Assembly: GCA_045628865.1 (NCBI GenBank)
Contig: JAZQQB010000038.1
Span: forward strand, 1 to 37,133
Length of the DNA stretch: 37,133 nucleotides
From: JAZQQB01 sp045628865
Lineage (GTDB): Bacteria; Bacillota; Clostridia; Lachnospirales; Lachnospiraceae
Direction of reading: 5' to 3'
Positions 8,966-17,309 of the stretch are shown here, piece by piece. Positions within the stretch are counted from its first letter, which is position 1; each line of letters begins with the position of its first letter. The notes beneath the pieces were generated by a model. That model made no database searches. It had not been told where the DNA came from and was given only the letters and a program-made list of their open reading frames with translations. The translations under genes were made by a program, and so were the position numbers.

Positions 8966-9365
8966 ATGAGTGGGGAATTCTGTAGGGTATCCCTACTATG
9001 TCTTGTGCCTTTTTCTTTTTATATAAGCTATGCATTGGGATATATCATGTTTAATCATGATCTTTCTATGAATGATTTAGAGCGGAATTACCTGGCAGGA
9101 ATCCATAAAAGTGCATATCCTTGTTTAAAATGTGGTGGTGTTAGTCATTTGACATCAAATGATGAACGAATATGTTCCTATTGTGGTGAGCCAATCGAGG
9201 AATATCATTCTATCATTCAGAAAACGGATGGAAGACTTATAGCGAAAATCTATGAAACTGGAAAAATATGGAAAAGAACGTTGCAAATGTCCGCATTGCG
9301 GCGGTGAAAATGTGCTTTTGAAATATCAGAACAAGATCTGTGTGTATTGTGGGAATGCTATGTAA
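8966..9365 (+). pseudogene. decayed, internally deleted copy of the downstream zinc-ribbon gene
   Basis: From about 9010 the frame reads FYISYALGYIMFNHDL and YPCLKCGGVSHL then CSYCGEP, closely matching residues 129-185 of the gene at 9382 (YINYALGYFMPNKDL, YPCVKCGG, CAYCQ). It then jumps, with a change of frame near 9252, to KLEKYGKERCKCPHCGGE ending in VYCGNAM and stop at 9365, which matches the last 40 residues of the same neighbour (YLEKYGSERFVCKKCGGE). About 170 residues, including two membrane helices, and the N-terminus are missing. The piece at 9252-9365 has its own ATG and could make a 37-residue double-CxxC peptide. It is best read as a remnant of tandem duplication. Confidence 0.8.
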
Positions 9366-9381
9366 AGTGAGGTGATAGAGA

Positions 9382-10569
9382 TTGAAAAAGAAAAATCCTT
9401 TTTTATCAAAAGGTGAGCAAAAGGTGATCATGTTTTTGGTACCATTTTTTATTATGATGGGGATTGCTTTTTTGGTGGCAGTTAAGTTGAATATAGCGAA
9501 GTGGAATCTTATGTATTTGGAAATGCTCATAGCAGGAATCATTCTGTGGATTACGGCTTTTTTGTTGGGCAGGATCCTATTTTTAGATGACCAAAAAAGG
9601 AAGGATGCGAAAACCGTGGACATCCGTTCTCTTGACAGGTCAGAACCGATTCCTCTTTCTGAAGTGAAGTTTTGGTTTAAACAGTCGGGTTTTGGAAAGA
9701 ATATTTTTGAAAATTCCATGATCCGTCTGGATCGGATTCTAGATAGTGGGTTTGTGCCTGAAATGTATATTAATTACGCTTTGGGCTATTTCATGCCAAA
9801 TAAAGATTTAGACGAGAATGAATTGGAGCGGGCATACTTATCAGATATCCATGTCAAATCCTATCCTTGCGTAAAGTGCGGTGGTATCAGCCTATTGGCA
9901 GCAAGACAGGAAAAAATCTGCGCTTATTGCCAGTCCCAACTGCCGGATTATTATGGGAAGTCGGTGATCGAAGGAGAGAGAAATCTGGAAAGAATTAAGG
10001 GCTTGCAGGCAACTAAGGTGAAAAAAAGAAGTATCGGGCTTTTTTTAACAGGCAGTTTGTATCTATTGTTGGCATTGTTTTTATATGTAGCAGGTATTGC
10101 CAATTTATGGAAGAAAAAAGAGGATGATTTTCTTTTGGTAAGCCTGGTGATCATTTTTTTGATAGCATCCGGGATGTTGATCATCTCTTTGAAAGCGTTT
10201 CGTGCATGGACGGTAAAGTTTGGGGCGTTAAAGGACTATCCAGTGATAGAAGGACTGATCCAAAAAGAGGGAGGCCCGGTTTCCATAAAACAACTTGCAG
10301 ATATCTGGAAAGTAGATGAGCACAAAGCTTATAAGAGAGCTGACCAGGTAATTGATTGTCGTTTGCTGCCGGATATGTATTTGAATGAAACCATTCAGTA
10401 TCTTCTTTTTACAGATCATATCAAAAACGGGAAACTGCAATATGCTTATCTGGAAAAATATGGCAGTGAACGGTTTGTATGTAAAAAATGTGGCGGTGAA
10501 AGTATCTTAAAACGTCATCAGAACCGTATTTGTCCGTATTGTGGCAATCCATTGCGTTTTTTTCCATAA
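9382..10569 (+). CDS. membrane protein with two zinc ribbons, 395 aa
   Basis: It starts at TTG 9382 with GAGGTG 7 bases upstream; the next Met (9430) would cut into the first membrane helix. Two hydrophobic pairs are visible at residues about 13-34 and 45-68, and about 217-240 and 249-271. Each pair is followed by a similar cytoplasmic unit ending in a zinc ribbon: C163/C166...C180/C183 (CVKCGG, CAYC) and C367/C370...C384/C387 (CKKCGG, CPYC). The two halves are alike (VPEMYINYALGYF versus LPDMYLNETIQYL), so the protein is an internal duplication. The family is not one I can name. Its place directly after a putative secreted effector and next to a decaying duplicate would suit an immunity or accessory role, but that rests on position only. 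Confidence 0.78.
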   Translation: MKKKNPFLSKGEQKVIMFLVPFFIMMGIAFLVAVKLNIAKWNLMYLEMLIAGIILWITAFLLGRILFLDDQKRKDAKTVDIRSLDRSEPIPLSEVKFWFKQSGFGKNIFENSMIRLDRILDSGFVPEMYINYALGYFMPNKDLDENELERAYLSDIHVKSYPCVKCGGISLLAARQEKICAYCQSQLPDYYGKSVIEGERNLERIKGLQATKVKKRSIGLFLTGSLYLLLALFLYVAGIANLWKKKEDDFLLVSLVIIFLIASGMLIISLKAFRAWTVKFGALKDYPVIEGLIQKEGGPVSIKQLADIWKVDEHKAYKRADQVIDCRLLPDMYLNETIQYLLFTDHIKNGKLQYAYLEKYGSERFVCKKCGGESILKRHQNRICPYCGNPLRFFP

Positions 10570-10608
10570 AAATTTACGAATTTACATAATATTTCTTTTT
10601 AAATCTGG

Positions 10609-10637
10609 TTGTATTTTTTATGAAAATCGCATATAAT
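10609..10637 (+). promoter_or_regulatory. promoter of the 6S RNA gene
   Basis: TTGTAT (10609-10614) and perfect TATAAT (10632-10637) are 17 bp apart. A transcript would start near 10644, just before the 6S RNA. Confidence 0.7.
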
Positions 10638-10643
10638 AGGACT

Positions 10644-10860
10644 AACAGAGAAGTTGAATCAGTTATCCTGGCGTGTTCGATACCTCTTGTCGTTTTGAAC
10701 CTACATTTACTTTAAACGGGATTCCTATATCTATAATTTCAATGTCAAGCCTCCAAGGGATTGCAAGATCCAAGCAGTGGAAGGCAGCGAATTATGTGCG
10801 GTCACCCACCTAGCATCGCTAGGAGTCAAAAGACAAGACACGGCACCTCGGGTGTTTACT
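10644..10860 (+). ncRNA. ssrS: 6S RNA
   Basis: This stretch carries the hallmark ends of 6S RNA, which mimics an open promoter and binds sigma-A RNA polymerase. The 5' side has CTGGCGTGTTCG (10669 onward) and the 3' side GGCACCTCGGGTG (10842 onward), in the same positions as the CUGAGAUGUUCG and GGCAUCUCGG ends of Escherichia coli 6S RNA. The two sides pair as the closing stem with G-U pairs and one mismatch. The middle, with TTTTGAACCTAC, CGGGATTCC and CAAGGGATTGC, would form the central bubble and terminal stem. The length of about 215 nt is typical. The ends are estimated from the promoter and from the following terminator. I considered SRP RNA, but the GGAAG/AGCAG apical motif is not in the right order. 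Confidence 0.82.
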
Positions 10861-10900
10861 AAAGAGAAGCAATCCATATGGGTTGCTTCTCTTTGTTTTG
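10861..10900 (+). terminator. rho-independent terminator of 6S RNA
   Basis: AAAGAGAAGCAA (10861-10872) pairs with TTGCTTCTCTTT (10883-10894) around a short loop, followed by GTTTTG. It lies directly after the predicted 3' end of the 6S RNA. Confidence 0.85.
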
Positions 10901-11027
10901 TGTCTATGAGAGGCATAGGGGATTTGTATGTTTTATGATTGCTTAATATACGATTTTATGACAAAATAGATTTCGCAGGGTGAAATGAACATAAGTATTT
11001 GCAATGTGTGTAAATGGAGGACAAATG

Positions 11028-13112
11028 ATGAAAAAACGAAATGAGTTTCAAATAAGAAAATACATAGACCAGACAGTGATGAAGGGATTTTGTATGGTAC
11101 TGGGATTGAGTACCCTTTTTACCACAAATGGATGTGGAAATAAAAAAGCAGATCCTGCAGAAACTGTTCTTGAAACAAATCAGAAAACAGAAGTAATAGA
11201 GGATACGAAAGATATTACAGTTGAAGAAACCATAGAGGAGGATATTTCTGATACAAAGCATGTAAAAACCATTTTTCAGCCTATTGATTTAGAGGCTGAG
11301 ACTAGCTCTAGATATTGTGAAATTGATTTTTTGAAGATTGAAAAGCCAGATGGATGGTATCCAGAAGAAAAAGAGAGTGAAGATGGATTTAAGATATTAA
11401 CCTTAACAGATAAGCATGATGATCATGATGCTTTGTATGAGTGTGAGATCCAATTTTTGGAATATGAAATTCCACAGCTATCTAGTGATTTAAACCAGCT
11501 TGTCTATGATGTGATGAATGAGTTTGATATGGGACAGATGCATCTTTGCTCAAACGAGACGTTTTATAGAGATGAGTATACGTTACTTTATCAGTCAGAT
11601 AACATTTTTGATTATTATTTTATTTTTTCTAAAATGGAAAATGATACCTGTCATCTTTTGGAGGTGATAGAGCCAGTTTCCCCTTATTTTAATGAGATTG
11701 AATGTTTTCGCGATATGATAGATGAGGGCATTTGTACGATTGATGGAAGGAAAATGAAATTTAATTGGAAAACCAATTACTCTTTATTAAGTGAGGATGC
11801 TGACGATGGTGTTATGCTGATTGATAAAAACCAGTATTGTTATGTGCAAGAAGGGATTATATCAGAAAAACAGTCTGTAGGAAATATGAAGGATTCTAAC
11901 TATGATCCTATTGATGTAGATCAGGATGGTATTATGGACCTGGTCTGCAATACATATGCTTATATCCATGAAGGGGAAACCCAGGATATGGATTGCTTTT
12001 TATGGAATAAGGATTCTCATACTTTTATAAATATAAAAGGTGATAAGCTTCTAAAGGATTATCCAGGATTTATCAAAACAGATGAAGAGAGAACAGTTAG
12101 AAATTCCAAGGCTATGATCCCTGAAAGTTTGGTTTCCTTTTTATCAGAGCAGGCTTTAAAATCCCGTGAGGAAAGAAAGCAAAATCTGGATTTGTATGCT
12201 GAGGGAACTTATTTGGATGAGAAAAGTATCAAAGAGATCATGGCTCTGAATCCAGAGTTTCGAAGTGATATTTATGAAACTTTTATAGTAGGAAGCTATG
12301 TGTGTTTAATGGTGGATGCGGATAATGATGGCATTAAGGACTTGTACTGCGAATTGTATTATGGTGGAACAGGTGGATTTACTGATCAGTGCCTGTATAA
12401 AGGAAAGGGTGATGGCACTTATGAAAAAACCGTTTCTATAGAAAATTTTATTACTTTATTTTGGATGATGAATTGGGAAGGTAAAAATTATCTTGTTGTG
12501 TCGGAATTTGATTATGATACCAAGTATTTTGGAGGATATTCCATTATCAGCTTTGTAGACGGGGAAATGGATGATCAATATTATATTGAGATTATGAATG
12601 ATCCTGATACAAAAACAGTTAAGTCTTCTTTTGTTAGTGATGACAAATATCAGCCATTGACTGATCGTGCGAAGGATTTTTCACCTGATTTTTATAAAGA
12701 GGCTGGCTATTATGAAAACCAGATTTTAGGAACTGCAGAAAATGTAAAAGACGGTGAAATCCAGGCTGATCTAAATAATGATGGAAAAGCGGAGTCTTAT
12801 GTGAAATCGGTTTGGGAACCAAGTAATATGGGAACGGTACTGCATACGTATTTGGTATTTATGGATGATAGCAACATGGATGGTCTCGTAAATGAACTGA
12901 CCATGGAAGCTGGAAGTGAATATGAGGCCGTTTTGATCTGGGCAGATGAATCTCTGTGGGGAAATATCTTGTATATTTGCTATGAAAAAGAAGGTGGAAA
13001 CTATCTTTTGAATAGTTTTTTGATCCAGGGGGATCAATGGGAGAAGCTTACTTCAACGGAGATTGTGTATGATATGAAGGCTGTGGCTAAGCGAATTGAA
13101 ATCATGGAGTAA
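11028..13112 (+). CDS. large lipoprotein with calcium-binding-like DxDxDG repeats
   Basis: The open frame begins at ATG 11004, but GGAGG at 11016-11020 places the start at 11028 (spacing 7) or 11025. The N-terminus has a basic stretch, a hydrophobic segment and TTNGC, a weak lipobox with Cys36, followed by an acidic, Thr/Glu-rich linker. Three EF-hand/VCBS-like loops are visible: DVDQDGIMDLVCN, DADNDGIKDLYCELYYGG and DLNNDGKAESYV. Loops of this kind occur in extracellular beta-propeller (FG-GAP/VCBS) and dockerin-like modules. The rest (about 700 residues) matches no family I know. Probable role: surface-attached, Ca-binding sensor or binding protein. It stands alone between the 6S terminator and the SpoIID gene, which starts 57 bp later and may share its transcript. 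Confidence 0.72.
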   Translation: MKKRNEFQIRKYIDQTVMKGFCMVLGLSTLFTTNGCGNKKADPAETVLETNQKTEVIEDTKDITVEETIEEDISDTKHVKTIFQPIDLEAETSSRYCEIDFLKIEKPDGWYPEEKESEDGFKILTLTDKHDDHDALYECEIQFLEYEIPQLSSDLNQLVYDVMNEFDMGQMHLCSNETFYRDEYTLLYQSDNIFDYYFIFSKMENDTCHLLEVIEPVSPYFNEIECFRDMIDEGICTIDGRKMKFNWKTNYSLLSEDADDGVMLIDKNQYCYVQEGIISEKQSVGNMKDSNYDPIDVDQDGIMDLVCNTYAYIHEGETQDMDCFLWNKDSHTFINIKGDKLLKDYPGFIKTDEERTVRNSKAMIPESLVSFLSEQALKSREERKQNLDLYAEGTYLDEKSIKEIMALNPEFRSDIYETFIVGSYVCLMVDADNDGIKDLYCELYYGGTGGFTDQCLYKGKGDGTYEKTVSIENFITLFWMMNWEGKNYLVVSEFDYDTKYFGGYSIISFVDGEMDDQYYIEIMNDPDTKTVKSSFVSDDKYQPLTDRAKDFSPDFYKEAGYYENQILGTAENVKDGEIQADLNNDGKAESYVKSVWEPSNMGTVLHTYLVFMDDSNMDGLVNELTMEAGSEYEAVLIWADESLWGNILYICYEKEGGNYLLNSFLIQGDQWEKLTSTEIVYDMKAVAKRIEIME

Positions 13113-13169
13113 AGATACGGATAAACTGGGAAAATGGGTTTGAAAGATATATAGTGAGGGGGAATCAAT

Positions 13170-15668
13170 TTGGGTAAAAATGATGATGATTTTTTAGAAA
13201 CGAATCATGCTGATAAATTGGAAGCAAGTCTTCAAAAAAGAGTTATCCTGACGGTGCTGATATCCTGTTTTGTCATGGTGGCAATGATCACTACTTTGAT
13301 CATCTGGCATGGGAAAAATGGTGGGAAGGAAATGTTAAAACAGCCAGAAGGGGAGCAAATCACGCTTTCAGAGGTAGCACTTTCCATGTATCCATTTGAT
13401 GTAGATATGGATGGGTATATGGTTCAAGGTAATGATGCAACGCAGCAGGATATGGCTGGTGGAGCAGATGTTGCCCCTATAGGGCAAGATAAGGAACAGT
13501 ATCTGACTTATAGGGATTGGATTGCTTTGTTTCGGGAAGCTTTTGGGGAAGAAGTAACAAAAAATAGCCTTTCTAAGCTTGAAAATCGCTATTTAGATAC
13601 ACATTTTGTTGTTCGAGATGATTACATTGCGGTATATGCCGATATTCTTCGCAATAAGGCAAATGGGCCATATATCCTAGAAGAGAGCTTTTGCATTTAT
13701 GGATCAATGAAGGAAATGGATCTTGAGCAGAATGAACTTGTACTTACACAAAATATGATGATCAAACAAAAGGAAGCTGATGGACAGATTTTTTCCGGGC
13801 AGGAGTTTCCTTCTTCCTTTTATTATACAGATCAGGGCTTTCTATCCATTACGGATGCTGCTATGGAGGGTAAAGCATATCTTTTTCAAAAAGTAGATGG
13901 TTATGTGGTGGATGGAGTGCTTTACTGGATCCTTTCTGAGGATGATTTTGAAGAAACCATTTATAATGTTTATTTACTGGAACCTGGAGAGGGCATGGTC
14001 TATTTTAATGGGTATTATTTTGCCTATGAGTCAGAGTATTTTGAAGGGACAGAAAGAGAACAGATCGCTGATCTTATGATCGGAGCGGGAAGGATTACTT
14101 CAATAGATGTAAAAACTGACAAGATATCCGGGAAGCTTTTATCCTGTATGGGTGTTAACGACGATGGAGAAAAAGGGTCTATAGAGCTTGAGGGGATTGG
14201 AAATGTCCTGCTATCAGACCATGTAAAAATATATGATATCCGGACGGATCTTTTAGAGGGAACTCTGGATGCGCTGCCAATAGGATATGATTTTTGCGAT
14301 TATGTGATAAAAAACGATGTGATTGAAGCTATTCTTATTGCAAGAAGCGGTGAGATGGATCATATCAGGGTGCTTCTTCGCGGACCAAATTTAGAGGGAC
14401 GTTTTTATGAGGAATTGTCCTTTGTAAGTGATGCGCCTCTTACGGTATATGCCCCAGGGGAAGATTCTTTTGAGGTGGCGGCCAATGAGACCATTTGTTT
14501 TAACGTATCAGATTATGTCGTTGGTACACGAATCCTTTTAAAAGAGAGCGTGATTACCCAGAAAACAAGGATCAAAGAGGTGCTTAGAAGTCAGGGAAAC
14601 GCTTCTTATAGGGGAGAGTTTGAAATATCTGTAACATCTGACGGATTTGTAGTTATCAATGAACTTGCCCTGGAAGAATACCTTTTTGCTGTGGTACCAA
14701 GTGAGATGCCGTCCTCCTATCCAGCTGAAGCCTTAAAGGCTCAGGCAATCTGCGCCAGAACCTATGCGTATATGAATATGGTAAAGGCTGCTTATCCAAA
14801 ATATGGTGCTCATGTGGATGATTCTGCTGCGTACCAGGTATACCAGAACATTTCTGAAAATGTGAATACAACCCAAGCGGTGAAAAATACTAAGGGTCAG
14901 ATGCTTTATTACCAGAATAATCTGGCTCAGACCTATTATTATTCCACCTCAGCAGGCTTTGGAAACAGTGTAGAGGTATGGAATGGACGTAGTGAATCGG
15001 AGTTTCCATACATGACTTCCATCCACTATGGTACCAGTGATTCCCATTATTCGCCAACTGATCTTATGGATAATGCGGTATATGACGAGTATATCAAACA
15101 AGTGGATCCTTTGGATTTTGAAGCGTCAGAAGGGTGGTATCGATGGACTTATTCGCCTAAGGAAATCTCTTCGGATGTAATCTTAGAGCGATTAAAGGCG
15201 CGATACGGTATGAATTCCAATTTGGTACTGACGAAAAATGCCAATGGGGATTTTGTTAGTAAGGAAATCGGAGAATTAGGTGATATCGCAGATATTGAAA
15301 TCACGGAACGTTTGCCAGGGGGCAATGTAAAAGCAGTGGTGATTACAGGAACCAAGGGGTGTTATAAGGTTTTGACAGAACTTTATATCAGAGCAGTTTT
15401 GTGTGATGGTGAAACCAAGGTGGTGAGACAGTCTGGGGATGAGGTTGCCATGCCATCGTTGTTGCCTAGTGGATTTATTTCACTAGAAATTGAAAAAATT
15501 GATGGAATTGTGGTACAATATAAAATATATGGAGGTGGATTTGGTCATGGTGTCGGTATGAGCCAGAATGGCGCAAAGGCTATGGCAAATATGGGTTATT
15601 CCACCAGTGAGATCTTGCAGTTTTATTATCAAGGTTGCGAGATCAAGGAGCAAAACAATAACGAATAG
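13170..15668 (+). CDS. membrane-anchored SpoIID/LytB-domain protein, 832 aa
   Basis: TTG start with a GAGGGGG ribosome site about 7 bases upstream; no upstream alternative. Residues 25-46 form one membrane helix (VILTVLISCFVMVAMITTLI), so the rest is likely extracellular. The C-terminal third is a SpoIID/LytB domain: the strongly conserved EEYLFAVVPSEMPSSYPAEA region lies at residues about 500-535 and continues ALKAQAICARTYAY, and the closing GGGFGHGVGMSQNGAKAM motif is near residue 790. In SpoIID this fold is a peptidoglycan lytic transglycosylase acting on denuded glycan strands during engulfment. Here the domain is fused to about 450 N-terminal residues of mainly beta structure, unlike the roughly 340-residue sporulation protein. 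It is more likely a vegetative cell-wall enzyme or amidase modifier of the LytB kind than SpoIID itself. Confidence 0.88.
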   Translation: MGKNDDDFLETNHADKLEASLQKRVILTVLISCFVMVAMITTLIIWHGKNGGKEMLKQPEGEQITLSEVALSMYPFDVDMDGYMVQGNDATQQDMAGGADVAPIGQDKEQYLTYRDWIALFREAFGEEVTKNSLSKLENRYLDTHFVVRDDYIAVYADILRNKANGPYILEESFCIYGSMKEMDLEQNELVLTQNMMIKQKEADGQIFSGQEFPSSFYYTDQGFLSITDAAMEGKAYLFQKVDGYVVDGVLYWILSEDDFEETIYNVYLLEPGEGMVYFNGYYFAYESEYFEGTEREQIADLMIGAGRITSIDVKTDKISGKLLSCMGVNDDGEKGSIELEGIGNVLLSDHVKIYDIRTDLLEGTLDALPIGYDFCDYVIKNDVIEAILIARSGEMDHIRVLLRGPNLEGRFYEELSFVSDAPLTVYAPGEDSFEVAANETICFNVSDYVVGTRILLKESVITQKTRIKEVLRSQGNASYRGEFEISVTSDGFVVINELALEEYLFAVVPSEMPSSYPAEALKAQAICARTYAYMNMVKAAYPKYGAHVDDSAAYQVYQNISENVNTTQAVKNTKGQMLYYQNNLAQTYYYSTSAGFGNSVEVWNGRSESEFPYMTSIHYGTSDSHYSPTDLMDNAVYDEYIKQVDPLDFEASEGWYRWTYSPKEISSDVILERLKARYGMNSNLVLTKNANGDFVSKEIGELGDIADIEITERLPGGNVKAVVITGTKGCYKVLTELYIRAVLCDGETKVVRQSGDEVAMPSLLPSGFISLEIEKIDGIVVQYKIYGGGFGHGVGMSQNGAKAMANMGYSTSEILQFYYQGCEIKEQNNNE

Positions 15669-15676
15669 GCCGCTTT

Positions 15677-15697
15677 GGATTTCGCAGAGCGAAATCC
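15677..15697. repeat. short perfect palindrome (ATTTCGC family)
   Basis: GGATTTCGC and GCGAAATCC pair around AGA, with no T tract, so it is not a terminator. Related hairpins occur at 10970-10986 (ATTTCGC, AGG, GTGAAAT) and inside the terminator at 19480-19496 (ATTTCAC, TTC, GTGAAAT). Confidence 0.5.
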
Positions 15698-15733
15698 GGA
15701 GATAAGTGTGTAAAAAGGAAAGGAGGCGTTTCA

Positions 15734-16819
15734 ATGTTGAAAAGGATCAAGATCATTCAGGCATTTTCCATGGAATTGAAAAATAAAAATATTGGTTCTT
15801 TTGCAGCTGGAACTGCTTTCTTTACTTTTTTATCTATTTTTCCGATTGCTATGCTTGTGATGTCTATTCTGCCTTATTCTCCAGTTTCAGCAGAACAAGT
15901 GTATAAAATGGTTTTGCATGTGACACCGCATACCTTTGAACCCATCCTAAAATCCATTATCGAGGATTGTTATTCCAAGTCTGTTGCGCTGATCAGTGTT
16001 TCCGCAATTATCATGATCTGGGCTTCCGCCAAGGGTACTCTTAGTCTTAAATATGGACTTGATGCCATCAATGGGGTTGTGGAGACAAGAAATTACGTGT
16101 TCATGCGTATTCAGGCTTCCATTGAGACACTGATCATGATCATTGTTATGATCGTTTCTATTATTCTTATGGTTTTTGGTAATGTTTTAGTGGATCTGGT
16201 TCTTCGTGATTTTCCAAGAACGCAGGCCTTTTATGCTTTTATGATGAAGTTTCGATTCGTATTTTCCTGGGCGGTTTTAACTCTGGTTTTTACAACGTTG
16301 TACGCCCTTTTTCCTAATAAAAAACTAAGATGGAAAAAGCAGGTTCCGGGGGCAGTTTTTTCGGCCATTGTCTGGAGTGTTTTTTCCTGGGCATTTTCTT
16401 TGTATGTGGAGTATTTTCAGGCATTCAGCATGTATGGCAGTTTTACAACTATCATAGTATCTATGATCTGGCTGTATTCCTGTATGTATATCTTTTTGTT
16501 TGGTGCTTATTTAAATCGTTATTTTAGGGGCTTTTTGTTACAGCTTTTGGCTGCTGGTGGTGATGAGAGTGAGGCAGAAAAAGAGGAGCAAAAGGAAGCA
16601 GTGAAGCGTATTTTTACACAGTTTGATCTAAAGAGCGGCAAAAAGTTTTTGGATGATTTTCGCAACAACAATGCAGAAATCGCAGAGGCTTTAAGGGATC
16701 CATCCTTGGGCCTTTCTGAGGAATCCCAGCAGGAGATCATGGACAGGCTTCGTTTGATGCGTGAACAGAAAAAGGTTAGAGAAGAGCAGGAAAAATTAGC
16801 AAAAATGGAGCAGCAATGA
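15734..16819 (+). CDS. YihY/BrkB-family inner-membrane protein
   Basis: A 361-residue polytopic protein with about six membrane helices. The family signature is at the N-terminus: AAGTAFFTFLSIFPIAMLVM, followed by SVSAIIMIWASAKG. The family was once annotated as ribonuclease BN; its real function is unsettled (transport or envelope integrity). A charged cytoplasmic tail of about 90 residues follows the last helix. AGGAGG at 15721-15726 sets the ATG. The last four codons (MEQQ) and the stop lie inside a 128-bp sequence repeated at 19344, which indicates that the original 3' end of the gene was replaced by recombination. The membrane domain is intact, so the gene is probably still functional. 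Confidence 0.88.
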   Translation: MLKRIKIIQAFSMELKNKNIGSFAAGTAFFTFLSIFPIAMLVMSILPYSPVSAEQVYKMVLHVTPHTFEPILKSIIEDCYSKSVALISVSAIIMIWASAKGTLSLKYGLDAINGVVETRNYVFMRIQASIETLIMIIVMIVSIILMVFGNVLVDLVLRDFPRTQAFYAFMMKFRFVFSWAVLTLVFTTLYALFPNKKLRWKKQVPGAVFSAIVWSVFSWAFSLYVEYFQAFSMYGSFTTIIVSMIWLYSCMYIFLFGAYLNRYFRGFLLQLLAAGGDESEAEKEEQKEAVKRIFTQFDLKSGKKFLDDFRNNNAEIAEALRDPSLGLSEESQQEIMDRLRLMREQKKVREEQEKLAKMEQQ

Positions 16820-16933
16820 TGACTTATCAGACATCAGATGCAAAAGATAGAAATACAAATTATTTGAATAGATTTTAAGTTAAGCGCCCTCATTCATAAG
16901 AATGGGGGCGTTTTAGGAGGTAATGTTGTCAGG
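16806..16933 (+). repeat. 128-bp direct repeat, copy A
   Basis: Matches 19344-19471 base for base at a constant offset of 2538 with four mismatches and no gaps. It begins in the last codons of the yihY-like gene and contains the last 24 codons and terminator of the small gene at 19192. In copy A those codons have no start and follow the yihY stop. Confidence 0.95.
16884..16914 (+). terminator. terminator within repeat copy A
   Basis: CGCCCTCATTC (16885-16895) pairs with GAATGGGGGCG (16900-16910) around ATAA, followed by TTTT. It now serves as the terminator of the yihY-like gene. Confidence 0.88.
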
Positions 16934-16954
16934 ACGATCTCTATTTTGTATAAT
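16926..16954 (+). promoter_or_regulatory. promoter at the edge of repeat copy A
   Basis: TTGTCA (16926-16931) and TATAAT (16949-16954) are separated by 17 bp. The -35 lies within the repeat and the -10 outside it; copy B has no -10 at the matching place. It would drive the acetyltransferase fragment at 16993. Confidence 0.6.
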
Positions 16955-16992
16955 ATAGGTTAGCTATTCAAAGTCATGTATAGGGGGTGTAA

Positions 16993-17199
16993 ATGATAGA
17001 GTATAAGAATTTTACTGACTTTCCAAGAGGGACTATGTATGCAATTCTTAAAGATGCATATTCGTATGATTTTAGAAATAAAGAGGTATGGAATGAAAAC
17101 GGGAAAGAATCTGTTGGATTTTCTTTATATGACAGAAAAGAGAATAAAACGGAGAGTGCTTATAATGGAGATTATTTGTATTATGAAATAATTCTTTGA
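16993..17199 (+). pseudogene. truncated N-acetyltransferase (GNAT) N-terminus
   Basis: A 68-codon frame whose first 40 or so residues (MIEYKNFTDFPRGTMYAILK, then DAYSYDFRNKEVWNEN) read like the start of a GNAT N-acetyltransferase, a family normally of 140-180 residues. The acetyl-CoA binding Q/R-x-x-G-x-G/A loop is absent and the frame ends in unrelated residues (GDYLYYEIIL). A promoter and a GGGGG ribosome site precede it, so it may still be transcribed. It is read here as a broken gene left by rearrangement next to the 128-bp repeat. Confidence 0.65.
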
Positions 17200-17208
17200 A
17201 AGGCTTAG

Positions 17209-17298
17209 AGATTTATCGATCATCGGGATGCGTGGGATGCCATGAGGGAATTCTGCGATGCAGGTATTGTAAGTAAAAAAGTGACCGGGATCAGTTAG
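17209..17298 (+). pseudogene. C-terminal remnant of an unidentified gene
   Basis: A short open stretch reads HRDAWDAMREFCDAGIVSKK then VTGIS and stop, with the look of a genuine protein C-terminus, but there is no start codon and a stop (TAG at 17206) lies just upstream. It ends 11 bp before the next gene. The family is not recognised. Confidence 0.4.
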
Positions 17299-17309
17299 GA
17301 AAAAGTGAA

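Noticed and set aside
8941..9025. Terminator between the Gly-rich protein and the zinc-ribbon remnant
   Set aside because: AAAAAGGC and GCCTTTTT do pair, but they enclose about 45 loosely structured bases, and the small hairpin GTAGGG/CCCTAC inside has no T tract; the evidence is too weak.
10644..10860. SRP RNA or tmRNA instead of 6S RNA
   Set aside because: The GGAAG/AGCAG apical order of SRP RNA and the tag reading frame of tmRNA are not seen, whereas both 6S closing-stem motifs are.
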